NCBI GenBank assembly: GCA_023213395.1
Contig: CM041465.1
Span: 129,277,741-129,341,740, forward strand
Reading direction: 5' to 3'
Length of the DNA stretch: 64,000 bases
DNA from: Cycas panzhihuaensis
Taxonomy: Eukaryota > Cycadophyta
This document shows positions 31,549 through 44,500 of the stretch, piece after piece. The notes under the pieces were generated by a model. That model saw only the letters and a program-made list of their open reading frames with translations, was not told where the DNA came from and made no database searches. Numbering within the stretch: position 1 is the first letter of the stretch; every line of letters starts with the position of its first letter. Both the position numbers and the translations under genes were made by a program.

Positions 31549-32540
31549 ATGATGTCTAATTACTCCTTAGATGACTAACAAATTAATAGGTTAGAATTAT
31601 AGTGTCTGGAAAATTAAAATGAAGGGCCTTATAATCACTCAAAATGCTTGGGAACTTCATAGGAAAAGAAGCAAAATAAGGTGTCGTTGATACTATCAAT
31701 CTTGCAAATTAGGAAGAGAGATAAACATGCTCATGCAACCATTACCTTATCTGCAGGGGACTCTCTACTAACCCACATTAGTGAGGTATCTTCATTCGCA
31801 GAATCTTGGAAGACCCTAGCTTCCTTATATAGTCAAAAGAGTGAAGTTAGAATAATCACCTTTAAGGGAATAATTATATCAGTTGCATCTAAAAGAGGGA
31901 GAACCAGTCTCAGAATTCATCAACAAAACTATGAAAGTAAAAGATAGTTTTATATTTACTAGTGAAATTGTATCCAATGCAGAATTTGTTTATCTCATCC
32001 TTAACAAGTTGTCAAAATCATTTGATAATCTTGTTAATACCCTCACTATAATAGGACAAGTTTGGAATATGTCATTTGATACTTTGTGTGGATATATGTT
32101 GCATCAAGAGCAAAGAATAAGAAGATATGAAGAAGAAACTAAGATTGAAGAAGGCTTCATCTTAAAATTAAGGATTTGAGGAAGAGGACAATCCATAAGT
32201 ATTTCAAAAGGCTATGGGAGATCCATAAGAGGTAGGTCAATAGATATTTGAATTTGTTACTACTATAGAAGACCAAGACGTCTTGTTAGTGATCGAAGAT
32301 TAGTAGATACTCGAATTTGTTATCATTGTGGGAGACCTAGATATCTTGCTAGCAACTGCCTGTAAAGAAGGTTAGAGACTTATAGAGGAAAACAAGCAGT
32401 AGATAACTACAGTGATAAGTAATCAAAAGAAGAGGTAGAAGAAATAACCTTTGTTACTTCTCTAGCCTCTTATATCTAAAATAATGAGGATTGGTTCATA
32501 GACTCTGGGCTCTCAAATCACATGATAGGAAGGAATGATT
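31549..32540 (+). pseudogene. Copia-4 gag, doubled knuckle and protease (broken)
   Basis: Starts MMSNYS at 31549, with a shifted frame giving LNGQNYSVWKIKMKGLI at about 31585. UBN2 core in 31681-32179 over two frames. Two knuckle-like units in tandem at about 32250-32365: ICYYYRRPRRLVSD, with Cys lost, then ICYHCGRPRYLASNC, where the His is Tyr. Protease near 32490 keeps WFIDSG, so its catalytic Asp-Ser-Gly is intact. Confidence 0.82.
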
Positions 32541-33009
32541 TGAAACTCTTCATTCACATTCTTCCAGCGAGGCAATAGAACTTGGAGATAGCTTTTCCTT
32601 GTGCATAAAAGGAAAAGGAACCATAACAGTAAGAATCAATGAGAAAGTAAAAAATATTGGTAATGTTTTATCCCAAGACTTAAGAAAAAATTTCTTTCTA
32701 TATCTCAACTAAGAAAATTAAAGTTTTGTGTTACTTTTTATAAAGATGGTAAATGCTACATCTATGATATGAAACAAATAGCATTGTAATTATAGAACGG
32801 ATGGAGGCAGATAATCTTTATAAATTGGTCTCTACTCTTATTCAATCTTTTCTTGTATAATCTCTTATTGTCCATAGCTCTAATAATAAAATATAGTATT
32901 TCATGTATGGAGATATTATAAATGACACATTAGAAATACTAAAAAGATTGAATATAGTAGATGAATCACTTGATATTTCATTTAGTTTATTCATTTGCAA
33001 AAATAATAT

Positions 33010-33690
33010 ATTGGGAAAGTAACACAGATCGCAATTTCAAGAAAGCACTTGGCTCTCATGAGAAAAATTAGAATTAATCCATAGTGATATATGTAGATCA
33101 ATCATACCAAACTCTATTAATGGGGCTAGGTATTTTCTTATGATGACTTTAGTAGGAAGGCTTGGGTATTCTTTATCTTCAATAAATCATAAGTCTTTGA
33201 TATTTTTAAATAATTTAAAGCTTGGGCTAAATGACAAGGTAGACATAAAATTAAAATGCTTAGAACAAATGGAATAGTGAAATATATATCAAATTATTTC
33301 TCTTATTTTCATAAAATAGGTGGTATTCATAAGCAACTAACTACTCCCTACACTCCATAATCAAATGGAGTAGTAGAAAGAATGAATAGAATTCTAACAA
33401 AAATGGCTAAGTGTATGTTAAAAGAAAGCGGAGAATCCAATACATATTGGGTGGAAGTTATTAATCTAACTGTATATCTTATAAACGTAAGCTCCACAAA
33501 AAAAAAAAAAAAAGTCACTCCAAAAGGAGTCTAGTCAGTTAGAAAACTTGATGTGAGTCATCTTAGAGTTTTTAGGAGTGTTGCTTATGTAAATATTTCT
33601 AATAAAAAGGGATCTAAATTAGATGACAAAAGCATCAAATGTATTATGATTGAATATTGTAATAAATCCAAAGCATGCAGGTATATAGAT
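33010..33690 (+). pseudogene. Copia-4 integrase (broken)
   Basis: Core motifs SYDDFSRKAWVFF, IKMLRTNG, IHKQLTTPYTP and SNGVVERMNR (catalytic Glu), then VTPKGV and the C-terminal LRVFRSVAYVNI. Many stops. A 15-base A run lies at about 33500. Confidence 0.88.
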
Positions 33691-34059
33691 TAAAAAATCA
33701 AACATAATTTATGTTAGCAGAGATGTTACTTTTGGTGAGACCTCAATAGAAAATGATCAAGTTAATACCTCAAAAGTAAAAATAATTCAAGAAGAAATTA
33801 TAAGAATTCCTGATAAAGAAATAATATATTAAGAAGAATATATCTCAGAAAATGATACTTAAGAGGTAAGAGAATAGAAAAACAATTCACTAAGAGAACA
33901 AGGAGAGACTATTCAGACTAAGAAAAGACTACTTATGTGGTATTTAAAAACTATGGAAGAATCAAAAGGAGATGTCTTTTAGTAGAGAACAAGGTCTCAA
34001 AGACATCAAGCCTTGGTCTACTTAATTGAACCTCAAAATTATGAAGAAACTTATAAAAG

Positions 34060-34990
34060 TCTAAAATGGTAGGAAGCTATAGATAAAGAAATACTTGCCA
34101 TAAAACAAAATAAAACATGGGAACTTGTTCATTCTCTATAAGGTAAACCAATTATTAGAGGTAAATGGGTTTACAATATAAAGGAAATTTTTGATGGTAA
34201 CATCAAGAAATATAAAGCAAAGATGGTGGCAAAATGATACACTTACACTATAGGCATTGACTATGAGAAAATATTTACCCTAGTAGTAAAAATGATAATA
34301 ATTTACACTATTATAACTATGACAACTCAATATGGATGGGAAATTGTACAACTTGATATAAAAAGTGCCTTTTTAAATGGTAATTTAGACAAAGAAGTAT
34401 ATATAGAGCAACCTCCAGGATATACAAGAAAAGGAAAAGAGCATCAGGTCTATAAATTAGAATGAACATTATATGTCCTAAAATAGGCACCACTAGTATG
34501 GTATGTAATCTTAAATTGTCATATAAGAAAAAAGGGATTCAACAAATGCAAGTCTAATCTAAGCTTATATATATAATTTTGAGGAAATGGCTTAGTCACT
34601 ATAATTTCTATATATGTAGATGATATGATTATTACTGATAGTGATCATGAAATAATCAAATGGGTAAGAATACAAATGGAAATTAATTTTGAGATAATAG
34701 AGATAGACCCATTTCACTACTTTCTTGGAATTGAAGTGAATTAGAAAGCAAATACTATCTTTATCTCTGATTCAAAATATGCCAAGAATCTCCTCAAATG
34801 ATTTAATATGGAAGATTGTAAACCCTGTACTGCTCCTATGAAAATTAGATATGTCATGATATCAAATGAAAGCAATCAAGAGGTAAGTAAAATTCTTTAT
34901 CAATAATTAGTTGGAAGTCTTATTTACTTAGCGACTACCGGACCGGATATATTATACTCTATAGAAATGGTTTCCATATATATGCATGCT
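34060..34990 (+). pseudogene. Copia-4 reverse transcriptase (broken, YVDD kept)
   Basis: Motifs in order: NKTWELVHSL, GKWVYNIKE, VQLDIKSAFLNGNLDKEVYI, the catalytic YVDD at 34613-34624, FHYFLGIEV and SLIYLATTGPDILYS. At least eight in-frame stops. Confidence 0.92.
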
Positions 34991-34999
34991 TCCAAGGTC

Positions 35000-35530
35000 A
35001 TTGAAATGTGACCAAAAGGATCCTAAGATATGCCAAAGGCACATTGGATCTAGGATTGAACTATACCAAGGCTGTTAAACTAGAGGTGAATGGATATAAT
35101 GATTCATATTGGGTAGGTGAATAATAATAAATGATATTTATATCACGATACTACTTCAATTTGGGATTAGGTGTTACGTCTTAGAACAGAAAAAGGTAAT
35201 CAATTATGGTCTTATCATCAACAAAAGTATAATACAAAGTTGTAGTAAGTATAACTTGTGAAACAGTTTAGTTAAGGCAACTGTTTAAGGATCTAAGTCA
35301 AAGATGCCTTAAAGTAACCTTAATCTTCTGTGATAATTAGAGCATTATCAAATAGATAAAAAATCTCATCTTCCATACAAGAACAAAGCATATAGATGTA
35401 CATCACCATTTTATCAAAGAGAAAGTTCAAGGTAAGAAAATAGATCTATAATGTTATAGTAATGAATAACGACTTACAGATATTTTTATGAAACCTTTAC
35501 CAAATGACAAATTCTAGTACCTTAGGAATC
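35000..35530 (+). pseudogene. Copia-4 RNase H (broken)
   Basis: Shifted frames give LSSTKV, then IFCDN, TRTKHIDVHHHFIKEKV and LTDIFMKPLPNDKF, the usual C-terminal marks. The frame changes at least three times. Confidence 0.85.
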
Positions 35531-35562
35531 AACTAGAAACAAAAAATAAAGAACAAAACATT

Positions 35563-35571
35563 AAGAGAGGG
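35563..35571 (+). other. Copia-4 polypurine tract
   Basis: AAGAGAGGG lies directly before the TGTTGAAAT LTR start. Confidence 0.75.
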
Positions 35572-35830
35572 TGTTGAAATATTAATGTTCTATCCTATGT
35601 TTTATTCATAAAAGTACTCTAGGGTCTTTTAAGTATACTTAAGGGTCATTTGTCATGACCCCTCTTTGTTCTTAAGTCGATGCTTGGCTTACATGTACTA
35701 GACCTCTTTTGTAAATCTAATGTACTTATATGTGTAAGAGGCTTTCACTTATTATTGATGAGAATAAATCTTCTTTTGATCATATTTCTTTTTAATAAAA
35801 AATACATAGAGTAAATCTTTATTATTCTTG
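35572..35830 (+). repeat. Copia-4 3' LTR start (end uncertain)
   Basis: Begins TGTTGAAATATTAATG after the purine tract. No partner copy was found, so its end cannot be fixed; an ATT microsatellite follows at 35943-35963. Confidence 0.5.
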
Positions 35831-37539
35831 TACTCTTTATTTACTTTTTTGTAATAATGAAAAAGTGATTGTAATTTTCTTTCGATTCCTTTCTCATTTC
35901 CTAATACAATATTTTTTAAAAATAGAGAGGAAATTTTTCAAATATTATTATTATTATTATTATTTTGTGTTATTTGATTTTCAATGACTCAATTTATTCC
36001 CCAAGTTGTCATGAATTCCAACAACTATCATGCATAGGCCACTAATATAAAGTTTGCCATTAGATATATGCACTTCCTTAATCTTGTTGATATAATTGAC
36101 ACTCGACCTAGGGATTCCAATTAAGAAATCAAATGGGAAATTAAAAATAAACTTACTTTTTTCTCAATTGGCCTGTCAATCAACCCTTCATTACAAACAT
36201 TATTAGACGGCATCATTGAAGCCTCTATTACTTGGAAAGCCCTTCAGTCTAGGTATGTTGTATGTAATGAGGCACATAAAATCCAACTAAAAGATCAACT
36301 GAATAACTTAAAATTTAATGACTAACAAAATATCGATGAATATTGAACAAAACTTAAAGCTTTGTGAACTGAGCTCCTTGGACTTAATGAGATTATAAAA
36401 GATCTTAAACTAATACATATTGTTCTTTAGAAAGTTTTGCATAAACCTGTTACTAATTTCATTACAAATATTCATTGATTAATTGTATTACTTAATCTCA
36501 TCATTGCTTCATCTTCCTCTTCTAAAATCAATGTGTTCACATTTGATATATTTTTCACTTTGTTCATGTAAGAAAAGATAGCATTACAAGATTTTGTGCA
36601 ATTAAGATTCCATGACAATGCCTTTGTTTTTAAAGACATGAACTTTAATAGCACTCAACCTTCACAAGTAATTTTTGCAATCTCATGCTCCTTCTAAACA
36701 TCAACCTCATTATACCAATCAATCTAAAAATTACCCTAATCAATCTAATACATACTTTACACTTGTTTGTCACTATTATGGTAAATATGACCACATTGCT
36801 CCTAAACATCTTAAGAAATAACAAGACAATTAAAATTAACAATAAAGAATCTTCATTTTCATAAAGTCAATCCTTAAAATCTTACTCAAACCATATAACA
36901 TTCTTAAGAATGTATGAGTCATCAACTTAAGTGCTACTTGGCACATATCTTATAATCAAGATAATTTTATAACTTTTAAACAAAATCAAGACTAAGAAGA
37001 AATTCACTTAGGGAACGATCATCCTTATCATGTGGAAGCTACTTACTTGGTATCTGTATCTAATGGACAAGTTGATAACATCATGCTAGTTTCTAATCTT
37101 AAAATAAATTTGTTTTTTAGTCCCTTATTAACTAGAAATAGTTTTAAAATTAAATTCATTCATGATAAGTATTATAATGACATCCAAAATCATTTCCAAG
37201 ACTATGCTATAACCTATTTTGATCTAGATAATTTATTTAAATTTTTATAATTTATTTCAAATACCTCTTCCTCATATGCATTTATTAAAAATGTTGACAC
37301 ACTAAGTCATTTATGATATCAAAGATTAGGTCATATGTTAATATGGCTTAAAAAGTTAGGTTATCTCAACTATTGTAACACTCAAGTAATAAGTAGACTC
37401 TAAATTATTCATGGTTTGCCTCTCATTATCACATCTTATGGTGTTTGTACCTCCTACTTAGAAAGGAGACATCATAAGAATTTTTGACTCAAGAAAGTCA
37501 CAACTTGCTTCCACAAAGCTCCATTTAATCCATTGTGAC

Positions 37540-38170
37540 TTAATTAGATTGATGGAACAAGCGTCGATTGGTGTATCTTGATGTGTACTTATTTTTATTG
37601 ATGACTTCATGCATCATATGTGGGCTTTTTTTTTTAAGATTTCAAAAATCAAGTTTTAAATATTTTTAATTTAAATTTAAAAATCTTATTCAAAATCAAA
37701 GTGATTATTCAATCAAAATCATAAGAACTAATAATGGTAAAGAGTGTGTTAATAATAATTTCATTTCTTTTTGTAATCAACATGGCATTAAACATGAACA
37801 AATTATTCCTTATATTCCATGACAAAATTGAGTTGTTGAATATGAAAATTGAACTATTATTAAAGTGGTTAGATGTTTGTGTCATGTGAAATAATTACCC
37901 TATAAATTTTGCATTGAAGTAATGTATTTACTCAATTGCACTCCTATAAAGGTTATAAAGGATGTAACCCCTTAAGAAATATGAAGTGGAAGAAACCTGC
38001 ATTAACTCATTTAAAAATATTTAGATGTGACGTATATGTTTATATTCCTAGTAAAAAGTTACAAAAATTAGATCATAGAAGTTTCAAATAGATATTCGTT
38101 GGTTACAATGAACATAGTAAAGCTTATCAACTTTATAATCTTAAGACAAATAAAATATTTAAAAGTCAAG
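37540..38170 (+). pseudogene. Copia-5 integrase remains
   Basis: Readable pieces are VLIFIDDFMHHMWAFF-like, IIRTNNGKECVNNNF (second acidic position changed) and a worn PQQNGVVE-type segment at about 37820-37850, then the C-terminal VYIPSKKLQKLDHRS-like part. Frames shift repeatedly. Confidence 0.7.
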
Positions 38171-38639
38171 ATGTTGCTTTTAATTAACATGACTATAATA
38201 AGCAATTAGGCAATAACCAATCCTCCTCACCTTCATCTTAATTTTTTTCTTCTCTTGATCATGACTCTTTCCCCAATCAAATTGGCCAAGTTTCAATATT
38301 AGTTCTAAATCAAAGTACTCATAATTCTTCTCAACAAATTTCATCTATTAAATTCAATATTCTTAAATGGGTTTAAAGTACTCTTAATGATGTTCATATT
38401 AATATCATTATTCACTATAGGCAATGAACTTGCTCACAATATTGCAATTATACATTAATGAACAAACTTGTGATTCATAGCACTCTTACTATTTATATTC
38501 AAGCAAAAGATAAAATTCAATGAAAACAGGCTATGCATAATAAATATAACTCTAATTATAAACCAAACTTGAAACATCATTCTCTTATTGAACTAAACTT
38601 GACTCTACTAGCAACATTGAAAAACATGAAGTTAGACTT

Positions 38640-39700
38640 GTTGTTTGAGTTTTTTCACAAGTTGAAGGTTTTGATTATAATGAAAATTTTGTCTTTATGG
38701 CTAAAATGAATACTATTTATCTTGTAATTTCATTAACTACTTCTCATAGATGGAAAATACATCAATTACATGTAAAAAATATTTTCTTACATGGTGATTT
38801 AAGTGAAGAAATTTATATGGAACAACTTTATCATTATACTCAAAACCATCAAACACATTTGATTTTGTCAACTTAAAAAAATTCTTTAGGGACTCAAATA
38901 AGCTTTTAAGCTTGGTATTATAAAATTGATGAATGCTTTACCTTAAATGGCCTTAAAAAATTCTTAAATGATCTAAATATATTTATAAAGAAACATATTG
39001 TTGATATTATTATTCTTGTTTTATATATTAATAATTTACTTGTCACAAACAATAATATTTCTTTGATTGATAAAACATAAGTTTCTTTAAAATAATTGTT
39101 TGATATGACTAACTTTGGATTATTGCATTAATTTTTTGGTATCAAAATTTGACAACTTGAAAATAAAATCTTTATCTTCTAATCAAAATATGCCAACATG
39201 TTATTACAGAAACTTCATACGGGTGAACCTAAGTCTCTAAATACTTGTTGTGAAACAAACTTAAAGTTATTTGTTGAAACTAATATTTATCTTATTAGTG
39301 TTATTCTATATCATGAATTAGTTGACGACTTTAATTATTTAACTCATACTAGACCTTATATTTCTTTTGTTATAGGTTTATGTTCTTATTTTATTTCTAG
39401 TCTTTAACAAACACATTGAAATATATTAAAACATAATTTATGATATATTAAAGACACTTTGTATTTGGATTTGTAATATCTTTTACATTGCTTTGCTTCT
39501 TTAACAAGTTATACAAATTTTGATTGGGTAGATGATCTTGATGATTGTAAATTCACATATGATTATATATTTTCACTTAGTTTAACTAATGTTTATTAGA
39601 GTAATAAGAAATAACTTACCATTGTCTTATCTTCTACTAAAGTTAAATATAAGACAAGTGTTGTTACTACATATGAATCCATTTGGTTAAAGAGAATCTT
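38640..39700 (+). pseudogene. Copia-5 reverse transcriptase and partial RNase H
   Basis: RT pieces are VEGFDYNENFVFMAK, HQLHVKNIFLHGDLSEEIYM, a catalytic box read as LYINNLL (both Asp lost), and the open frame 39198-39407 with VDDFNYLTHTRPYIS. RNase H pieces are DWVDDLDDCKFT-like and LSSTKVKYKTSVVTTYESI. The C-terminal part is missing. Confidence 0.85.
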
Positions 39701-39734
39701 TGAATACACTTATTCTTTATATTATAGATCAATT

Positions 39735-39759
39735 CTTTTATTATTATTATTATTATATA

Positions 39760-39821
<62 letters not shown>
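39735..39821. repeat. Compound microsatellite: TTA then GA repeats
   Basis: A TTA run at about 39738-39755 and a near-perfect GA run at 39764-39821 (about 29 units). ORFs reading Ser-Leu or Arg-Glu across it are not genes. Confidence 0.97.
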
Positions 39822-39823
<2 letters not shown>

Positions 39824-40611
39824 AAATCATTGTAAAGTGGAGTTGACCTTTTGGCATAAGGCACCACGAGATAAGGGGAATTATTCTTCCAAAATCACTC
39901 AAGACTTACACCTAGCCTTACTCACTTCGAATACACCAATAACAAATAACTTCACGCCTTCTGAAAGCATAAAAGAATACAATAATATGGATTACACAAT
40001 ATCCAAGACCATAAAACAATAAGAATATTAATACACTATTATATCAAAACTACCATAAACTCCACGAAGCCTTGTGCTTTGTTTAATGTGAATCCACCAT
40101 ACTTCCATAAACTATCACATTTGTCAAACAAGAAAATTTGCATGTCAATCCACCATTGTTAAGAACACTTCCTTCTTTGAATACCATAATGCATGCCCTA
40201 TTAGTGGCACCATACACCCAATCTGTGTTGTCTTTAAGATCCATTCATACTACTCCAAACTAACTAACAAGACCACTTTTGTAAGTAAGCCTTTGAAAAA
40301 CCTCATGCCTATCCCTCACAAAGTTTCCCCCATATAAAATTTTCACCTCCAGAAGAATAATCTGCAAGGCCCATTGAGGAGATTGGTTAGAGCACATTCT
40401 CCATTTTTCATGTCCCTATTGATGGCAACATGCAACCTCTATAAAGCTCCTTCACTACATTTGGTATAGCCCATTGTTCCATACATCGACCTCTGCAACA
40501 CCAATAGACCATCTATAGTAACTAGCCACCAACTATAAATAATAAAAAAAGAACTTGATAGCCACCATTATGCCTATGCTTATCAAGCTGCATCCCTTTT
40601 ATGCCCATTAA
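39822..40611. other. Non-coding stretch next to the kinesin fragment
   Basis: No transposon domain recognised. It may hold intron or downstream sequence of the kinesin fragment if the fragment was copied from genomic DNA. Minus-strand frames are short and interrupted. Confidence 0.4.
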
Positions 40612-40797
40612 AGAATCAATGCCACAAGCAACACTAGTGTTTTCGCAGGCTACAACTTTGTAGGTTTCCAACACTTCCTTCAACCTCTTTATAGCTAAAG
40701 CATCCTATTCAGTCTAATGTTGAAGAACCATCTTTTGTTGTTGATTCAGAGCTAGAAGTTTATGCATCTTTTATTCATTTCTTCTCCCCTTCTTATG
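40612..40797 (-). pseudogene. Kinesin-4 / FRA1-type coiled-coil fragment (dead)
   Basis: The minus strand gives 62 codons in one frame: KKGRRNE, stop, KMHKLLALNQQQKMVLQ, three more positions with stops, then ALAIKRLKEVLETYKVVA. From recall this matches the coiled-coil of plant FRA1 (KIF4-type chromosome/microtubule kinesin), including the RRNE, HKL.ALNQ.QK.VLQ and KRLKE.LE spacing. Three in-frame stops (one TAA, two TAG). Only about 60 residues of a protein of over 1000 are seen, and no motor domain is nearby. It could be a captured exon or the remnant of a gene broken by insertions. Confidence 0.72.
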
Positions 40798-41400
40798 AAG
40801 ATAATGGCACACTTATTAGGAGTAGTCTATTCAAGTAAAAGATACTCCCAAGCTATGATCTAAAGTGTTTGTTTTAGTGTATAGATCAAGGGTAGTCTAG
40901 GTTGTAAGTCAATCTCCTGATGCAGAAGTGGTCAAGCGAATACAAAATATTAGTCACCCTACTATGTAGAGATTAAACATTGCATGGACCATAAGTCAAA
41001 CTTAGCAAATGATCACTCTAGTTGATCCCCCATGCTTAAAAATCAAGAGACCTAGAGTGATCATATTTAAAGATTGATGTTCCAAATCAATGTTTAAACT
41101 AGGGCAATGCCATAGGGTGCATAGTAGTAAGCCCAAGAACCTTGGCTAGATTTTAAGACTCCATCTAACCCAATAGTAATTGGAAGACTACTTAGACTTT
41201 AGAGAATGTTAGGCTGACTATAACTTAGGGAAATAACCTTTGTGAAGTCATGCTCCTGAATCTTCTATTAATTAACCATTCAAACCCAAGCATGACCATC
41301 TATTGTAGTCCCTATAAGGCAAGATTGCCAAATGACTTAGGTGATTATAGGTCTTCATCATTGTCCAAATTATTGGAACCATTAATGTGTCAGTCAACCC
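40798..41400. other. Non-coding stretch left of Copia-6
   Basis: No gene, RNA or element recognised by eye. Confidence 0.45.
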
Positions 41401-41763
41401 TATTCGGGAACATGAAATCATACACATATGTTCCCATTCATAGAATCTTTAACCATACACAACAAGCAAATAAGAGTACACAGAGAAAACATATGCACAG
41501 TATATAGGATTTATGTGGGAAAACCCTTTCAGAAAAAAACTAACCACAAAATGATCCTTAATGGATCACATTGATTATTTCATAATGGCTTAATACATTG
41601 AATACACAAGGGCTCAAGAATTATATATTTTTCTAAGAGGTGTCACCTGATTAGGGTTGTGACCCTCCAAATAAGTCACACCTTTTAGCTTCACACCTTT
41701 TCACTTAATTAAACCACATAAATATTAACTAAGTGGCTTTAATAATTAACTGCCACATTAACA
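41401..41763 (-). repeat. Copia-6 3' LTR, 363 bp
   Basis: The minus strand starts TGTTAATGTGGCAG at 41763 and ends TTCCCGAATA at 41401, where CA would be expected. Pairs with 47364-47726 along its length. Confidence 0.92.
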
Positions 41764-41775
41764 TCCCTCCTTAAT
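41764..41775 (-). other. Copia-6 polypurine tract
   Basis: The minus strand reads ATTAAGGAGGGA directly before the 3' LTR. Confidence 0.82.
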
Positions 41776-41829
41776 GTGAATGTGGGGAGCATGCCAACTG
41801 CAACAACTATGTTATCACAAAGGCCAGGA

Positions 41830-42330
41830 TTATCTTGTAACTTCTTTATCCTTGTCGATACATCCCTCCTCAAGGATAACATTAGTGAGTCTAAGTTCGG
41901 TACACATCTTCGTAAATTGATCCTCAATGAGAGGTTTGGTAAACACGTCCGTAAGTTGGAATTCACTCAAACAGTAATTGACCTGTAGCTTCCCTGATTT
42001 AATATATTCACAAATATAATGGTGTTGAATCTTAATGTGCTTCATATATACATAAAACTCCAGATTCTTCAATAGGCGAATAACACTTTGATTATCAATA
42101 AACATAACTAGGTGTCCATGGAAAACTCTAAGAGACCTTGCAACCATATGACTTCCTTTACACTAGCACTAAGTCCTTGATATTCTACCTCTGTAGAAGA
42201 TAGTGCCATTGTTTGTTGCTTCTTCGATTGCCATGAAACAAATCCATTGCCAATACCAAACTGGTATCCAATAGTAGACTTCCAATCATCAGAATCTCCT
42301 CCCTAATCAGCATCTGTGTAGCCATGCAAT
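41830..42330 (-). pseudogene. Copia-6 RNase H
   Basis: The open frame 42147-41830 reads FIDNQSVIRLLKNLEF, MKHIKIQHHYICEYIKSGKL and LTDVFTKPL, the C-terminal half of Copia RNase H. The N-terminal half precedes it at 42330-42150 with stops. Confidence 0.92.
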
Positions 42331-42599
42331 TATATCTCTTCACCTCAATGGTATTCGAGACCAAGATTGATTGTCCCCTTCAAATACTTTAGAATTTGTT
42401 TCATTGCAACCAAATGAGATTCCTGAGGATTCTACATGCAGCGAGAAACCAACTCGATAGCGTATGCAATGTCAGGCCTGGTATAAGTGAAATAGATCAG
42501 ACTCCCTACCAACTAGCAATACTTTGTGCCATCTACAAAGGGCTTGGCCATATCCTTCTACAACTTTATGCCTTTTACACATGGTATTGCAACTAGTTT

Positions 42600-43350
42600 G
42601 CAATTCTACATTCCAAATTTCTCCAGTAAGTTCTTCATATACTACGACTACAACATGATCATGTCATCCATCTGCCTAAAATAAATACCCAACAAGTAGT
42701 GAAGTCTTATAAGGTATGTCATGTCAAATAAAGCTCCCAAATTAGATTTGACTTTAGAAATAGCCTTTCCATAGTTACCATTGATGATCAAATCATCCAC
42801 ATACATCATGCAAGCAACTATTGAAGTCCCTCTTCTCTTCATATACAGATTTGAGTTGACTTTTGAAATCTCAAAACCTTCAGCTTTCAACTTTGCATCC
42901 ATCTTTTCATACCAAGCACAAGGTGCTTGTTTTAGGCCATAGATTAACTTCTTCAGATGATAGACAAGGTGCTCCTAGATATCCTTAATGAATCCCAGAG
43001 GCTACAATGTATACATCTCCTCCTTCAGATCTCTATTAAGGAATGCAAACTTTACATCCATCTAGTGTAACTCCTAATCATAAGTAGCTTCTAAGAAAAT
43101 GAGCAATCAAACCATTATCATTCTAGAGACTGCTACAAACATCTCCTCATAATCAATTCCTTCCTTTTGTTTGAATCCCTATGCAACAAATCTAGACTTA
43201 TACTTGTCCACCTCTCCATCGAAGTGAAACTAGACCTACTTTATCCCATAAGGTTCTTCATCGGAGGTAGTGGAACCAAATCCCACGTGTCATTCTTTAA
43301 TAGAGAACTATACTCCTCCATTGTAGCTCTCCATTGTGGATCTCCTTTCA
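42600..43350 (-). pseudogene. Copia-6 reverse transcriptase (YVDD kept)
   Basis: The open frame 42902-42648 holds GFEISKVNSNLYMKRRGT, the catalytic YVDD at 42803-42792 and YLLGIYF. Upstream, shifted frames give the LKQAP-type and D-K-FLN-type segments (about 43070-42920). Many stops. Confidence 0.92.
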
Positions 43351-43799
43351 CTTCATTGAACGAATCAAGATCACTGGTGTCATTGGTGTCTACCAACAGA
43401 GTTCAACTGGCATGCTAACTTTATGTTTTTTTATTATCAATTAAGGTATGCATCACTATACTTGAATCTTCTAGAGTCTTCTTTGCCCATAAAGGTATTA
43501 AAGGACCTGTTATTAGAGGTGCTTCATGTCATGGTGGCTCCTCACTATTACTTGTCCCACTTGATCCTGCTTCCTCAGGTGTCCCAGTGACTGGCTCATT
43601 ATCCTCTTTGCTTGATGAATTTGGTAATGGGAGAAGCGGGGGTTAAAAAGGCTCCTCTAATGATTTGTCAGCATGATATGTTGATGATTCATTAAATTTT
43701 ACATCTCGACTAACTACAATCTTCTCCCCTTATGGATCCCATAGCTTGTAGGCTTTATTCTCAATGTAATGCCCACGAATATACACTTCATACTCTTCC

Positions 43800-44500
43800 A
43801 ATCTAACTTCTTGTGGGTATAACCTGGGATATAGGCGTATGCAATACACCCAAAAGCTCTTAAATGGCTAATGATAGGTTTACGACCAGTCTATTTTTCT
43901 TTGAGGGTCATGCTATAAACTACTTGAGTGGTTACCTAGTTCAGAATATAAACAGTAGTTGCTACAACTTCTACCCAAAACTTCAGTGGCAGGTTTTTAG
44001 CATGCACCATACACCTTGCCATCTCCATCATGGTACAGTTTTTTCTTTCAGTAAGTCCATTCTATTATAGGGTATATGGGATCGTAAATTCCTGCTTTAT
44101 ACCATGATCATAATAGAACTGATTGAACGCACGATTGTCATATTCCTTGCCATTATCACTTCTTAACATCTTTATCTTTTTATCACTTTTATTTTCAACC
44201 ATAGCTTTCTAGTCATAAAAATAATCAAACATGTCTAACTTATTCTTGAGAAAGTAAACCCAAGACTTCCTAGTATAATCATCTACAAATACAAGGATAT
44301 AACAAGTTCCAGATATTGAAGGATTAGGATGAGGATCCATTATATCTAAATATACAAGCTCCAGCTTCTCCTTGGTTCTCCAAACATTATCCTAAGCAAA
44401 AGGATAACAGTGGTTCTTGTCATACATACACCCTTCACACATGCCATCTGACCAAGTAATTGACGGCAGTCCTTCCACCATCTTCAATCTCTTTAGCAGT
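43800..44500 (-). pseudogene. Copia-6 integrase (broken)
   Basis: Core pieces on the minus strand: KKIKMLRSDNGKEYDNRAF (second catalytic Asp kept), IKQEFTIPYTL, NGLTERKN (catalytic Glu), MVHAKNLPLKFWVEVVATTV, and KPIISHLRAFGCIAYAYIPG. The HHCC part precedes at about 44480-44370, with CVKGVC. Confidence 0.9.

Larger units (their letters stand above)
31549..35830 (+). mobile_element. Copia-4: Ty1/Copia element, no 5' LTR seen
   Basis: Full domain order gag, knuckles, protease, integrase, RT, RNase H in + orientation, then a purine tract and the start of a 3' LTR at 35572. Peppered with stops. Gag (LNKLSKSFDNLVNTL) resembles that of Copia-3, so the two may be related lineages. The end coordinate is approximate because the LTR end is not recognisable. 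Confidence 0.88.
35984..39755 (+). mobile_element. Copia-5: strongly decayed Ty1/Copia body
   Basis: Gag from 35984 (MTQFIPQVVMNSNNYHA), UBN2-like HKIQLKDQLNNLKF, pre-integrase scrap at 37032-37250, integrase remains at about 37540-38150, RT at about 38640-39400, RNase H at about 39500-39700. No LTR, primer site or purine tract was recognised. The RNase H end runs into a TTA then GA microsatellite. Sequence is more AT-rich than the other Copia bodies. Confidence 0.82.

Noticed and set aside
39667-39867. Minus-strand ORF rich in Ser-Leu
   Set aside because: Produced by the GA microsatellite at 39764-39821.
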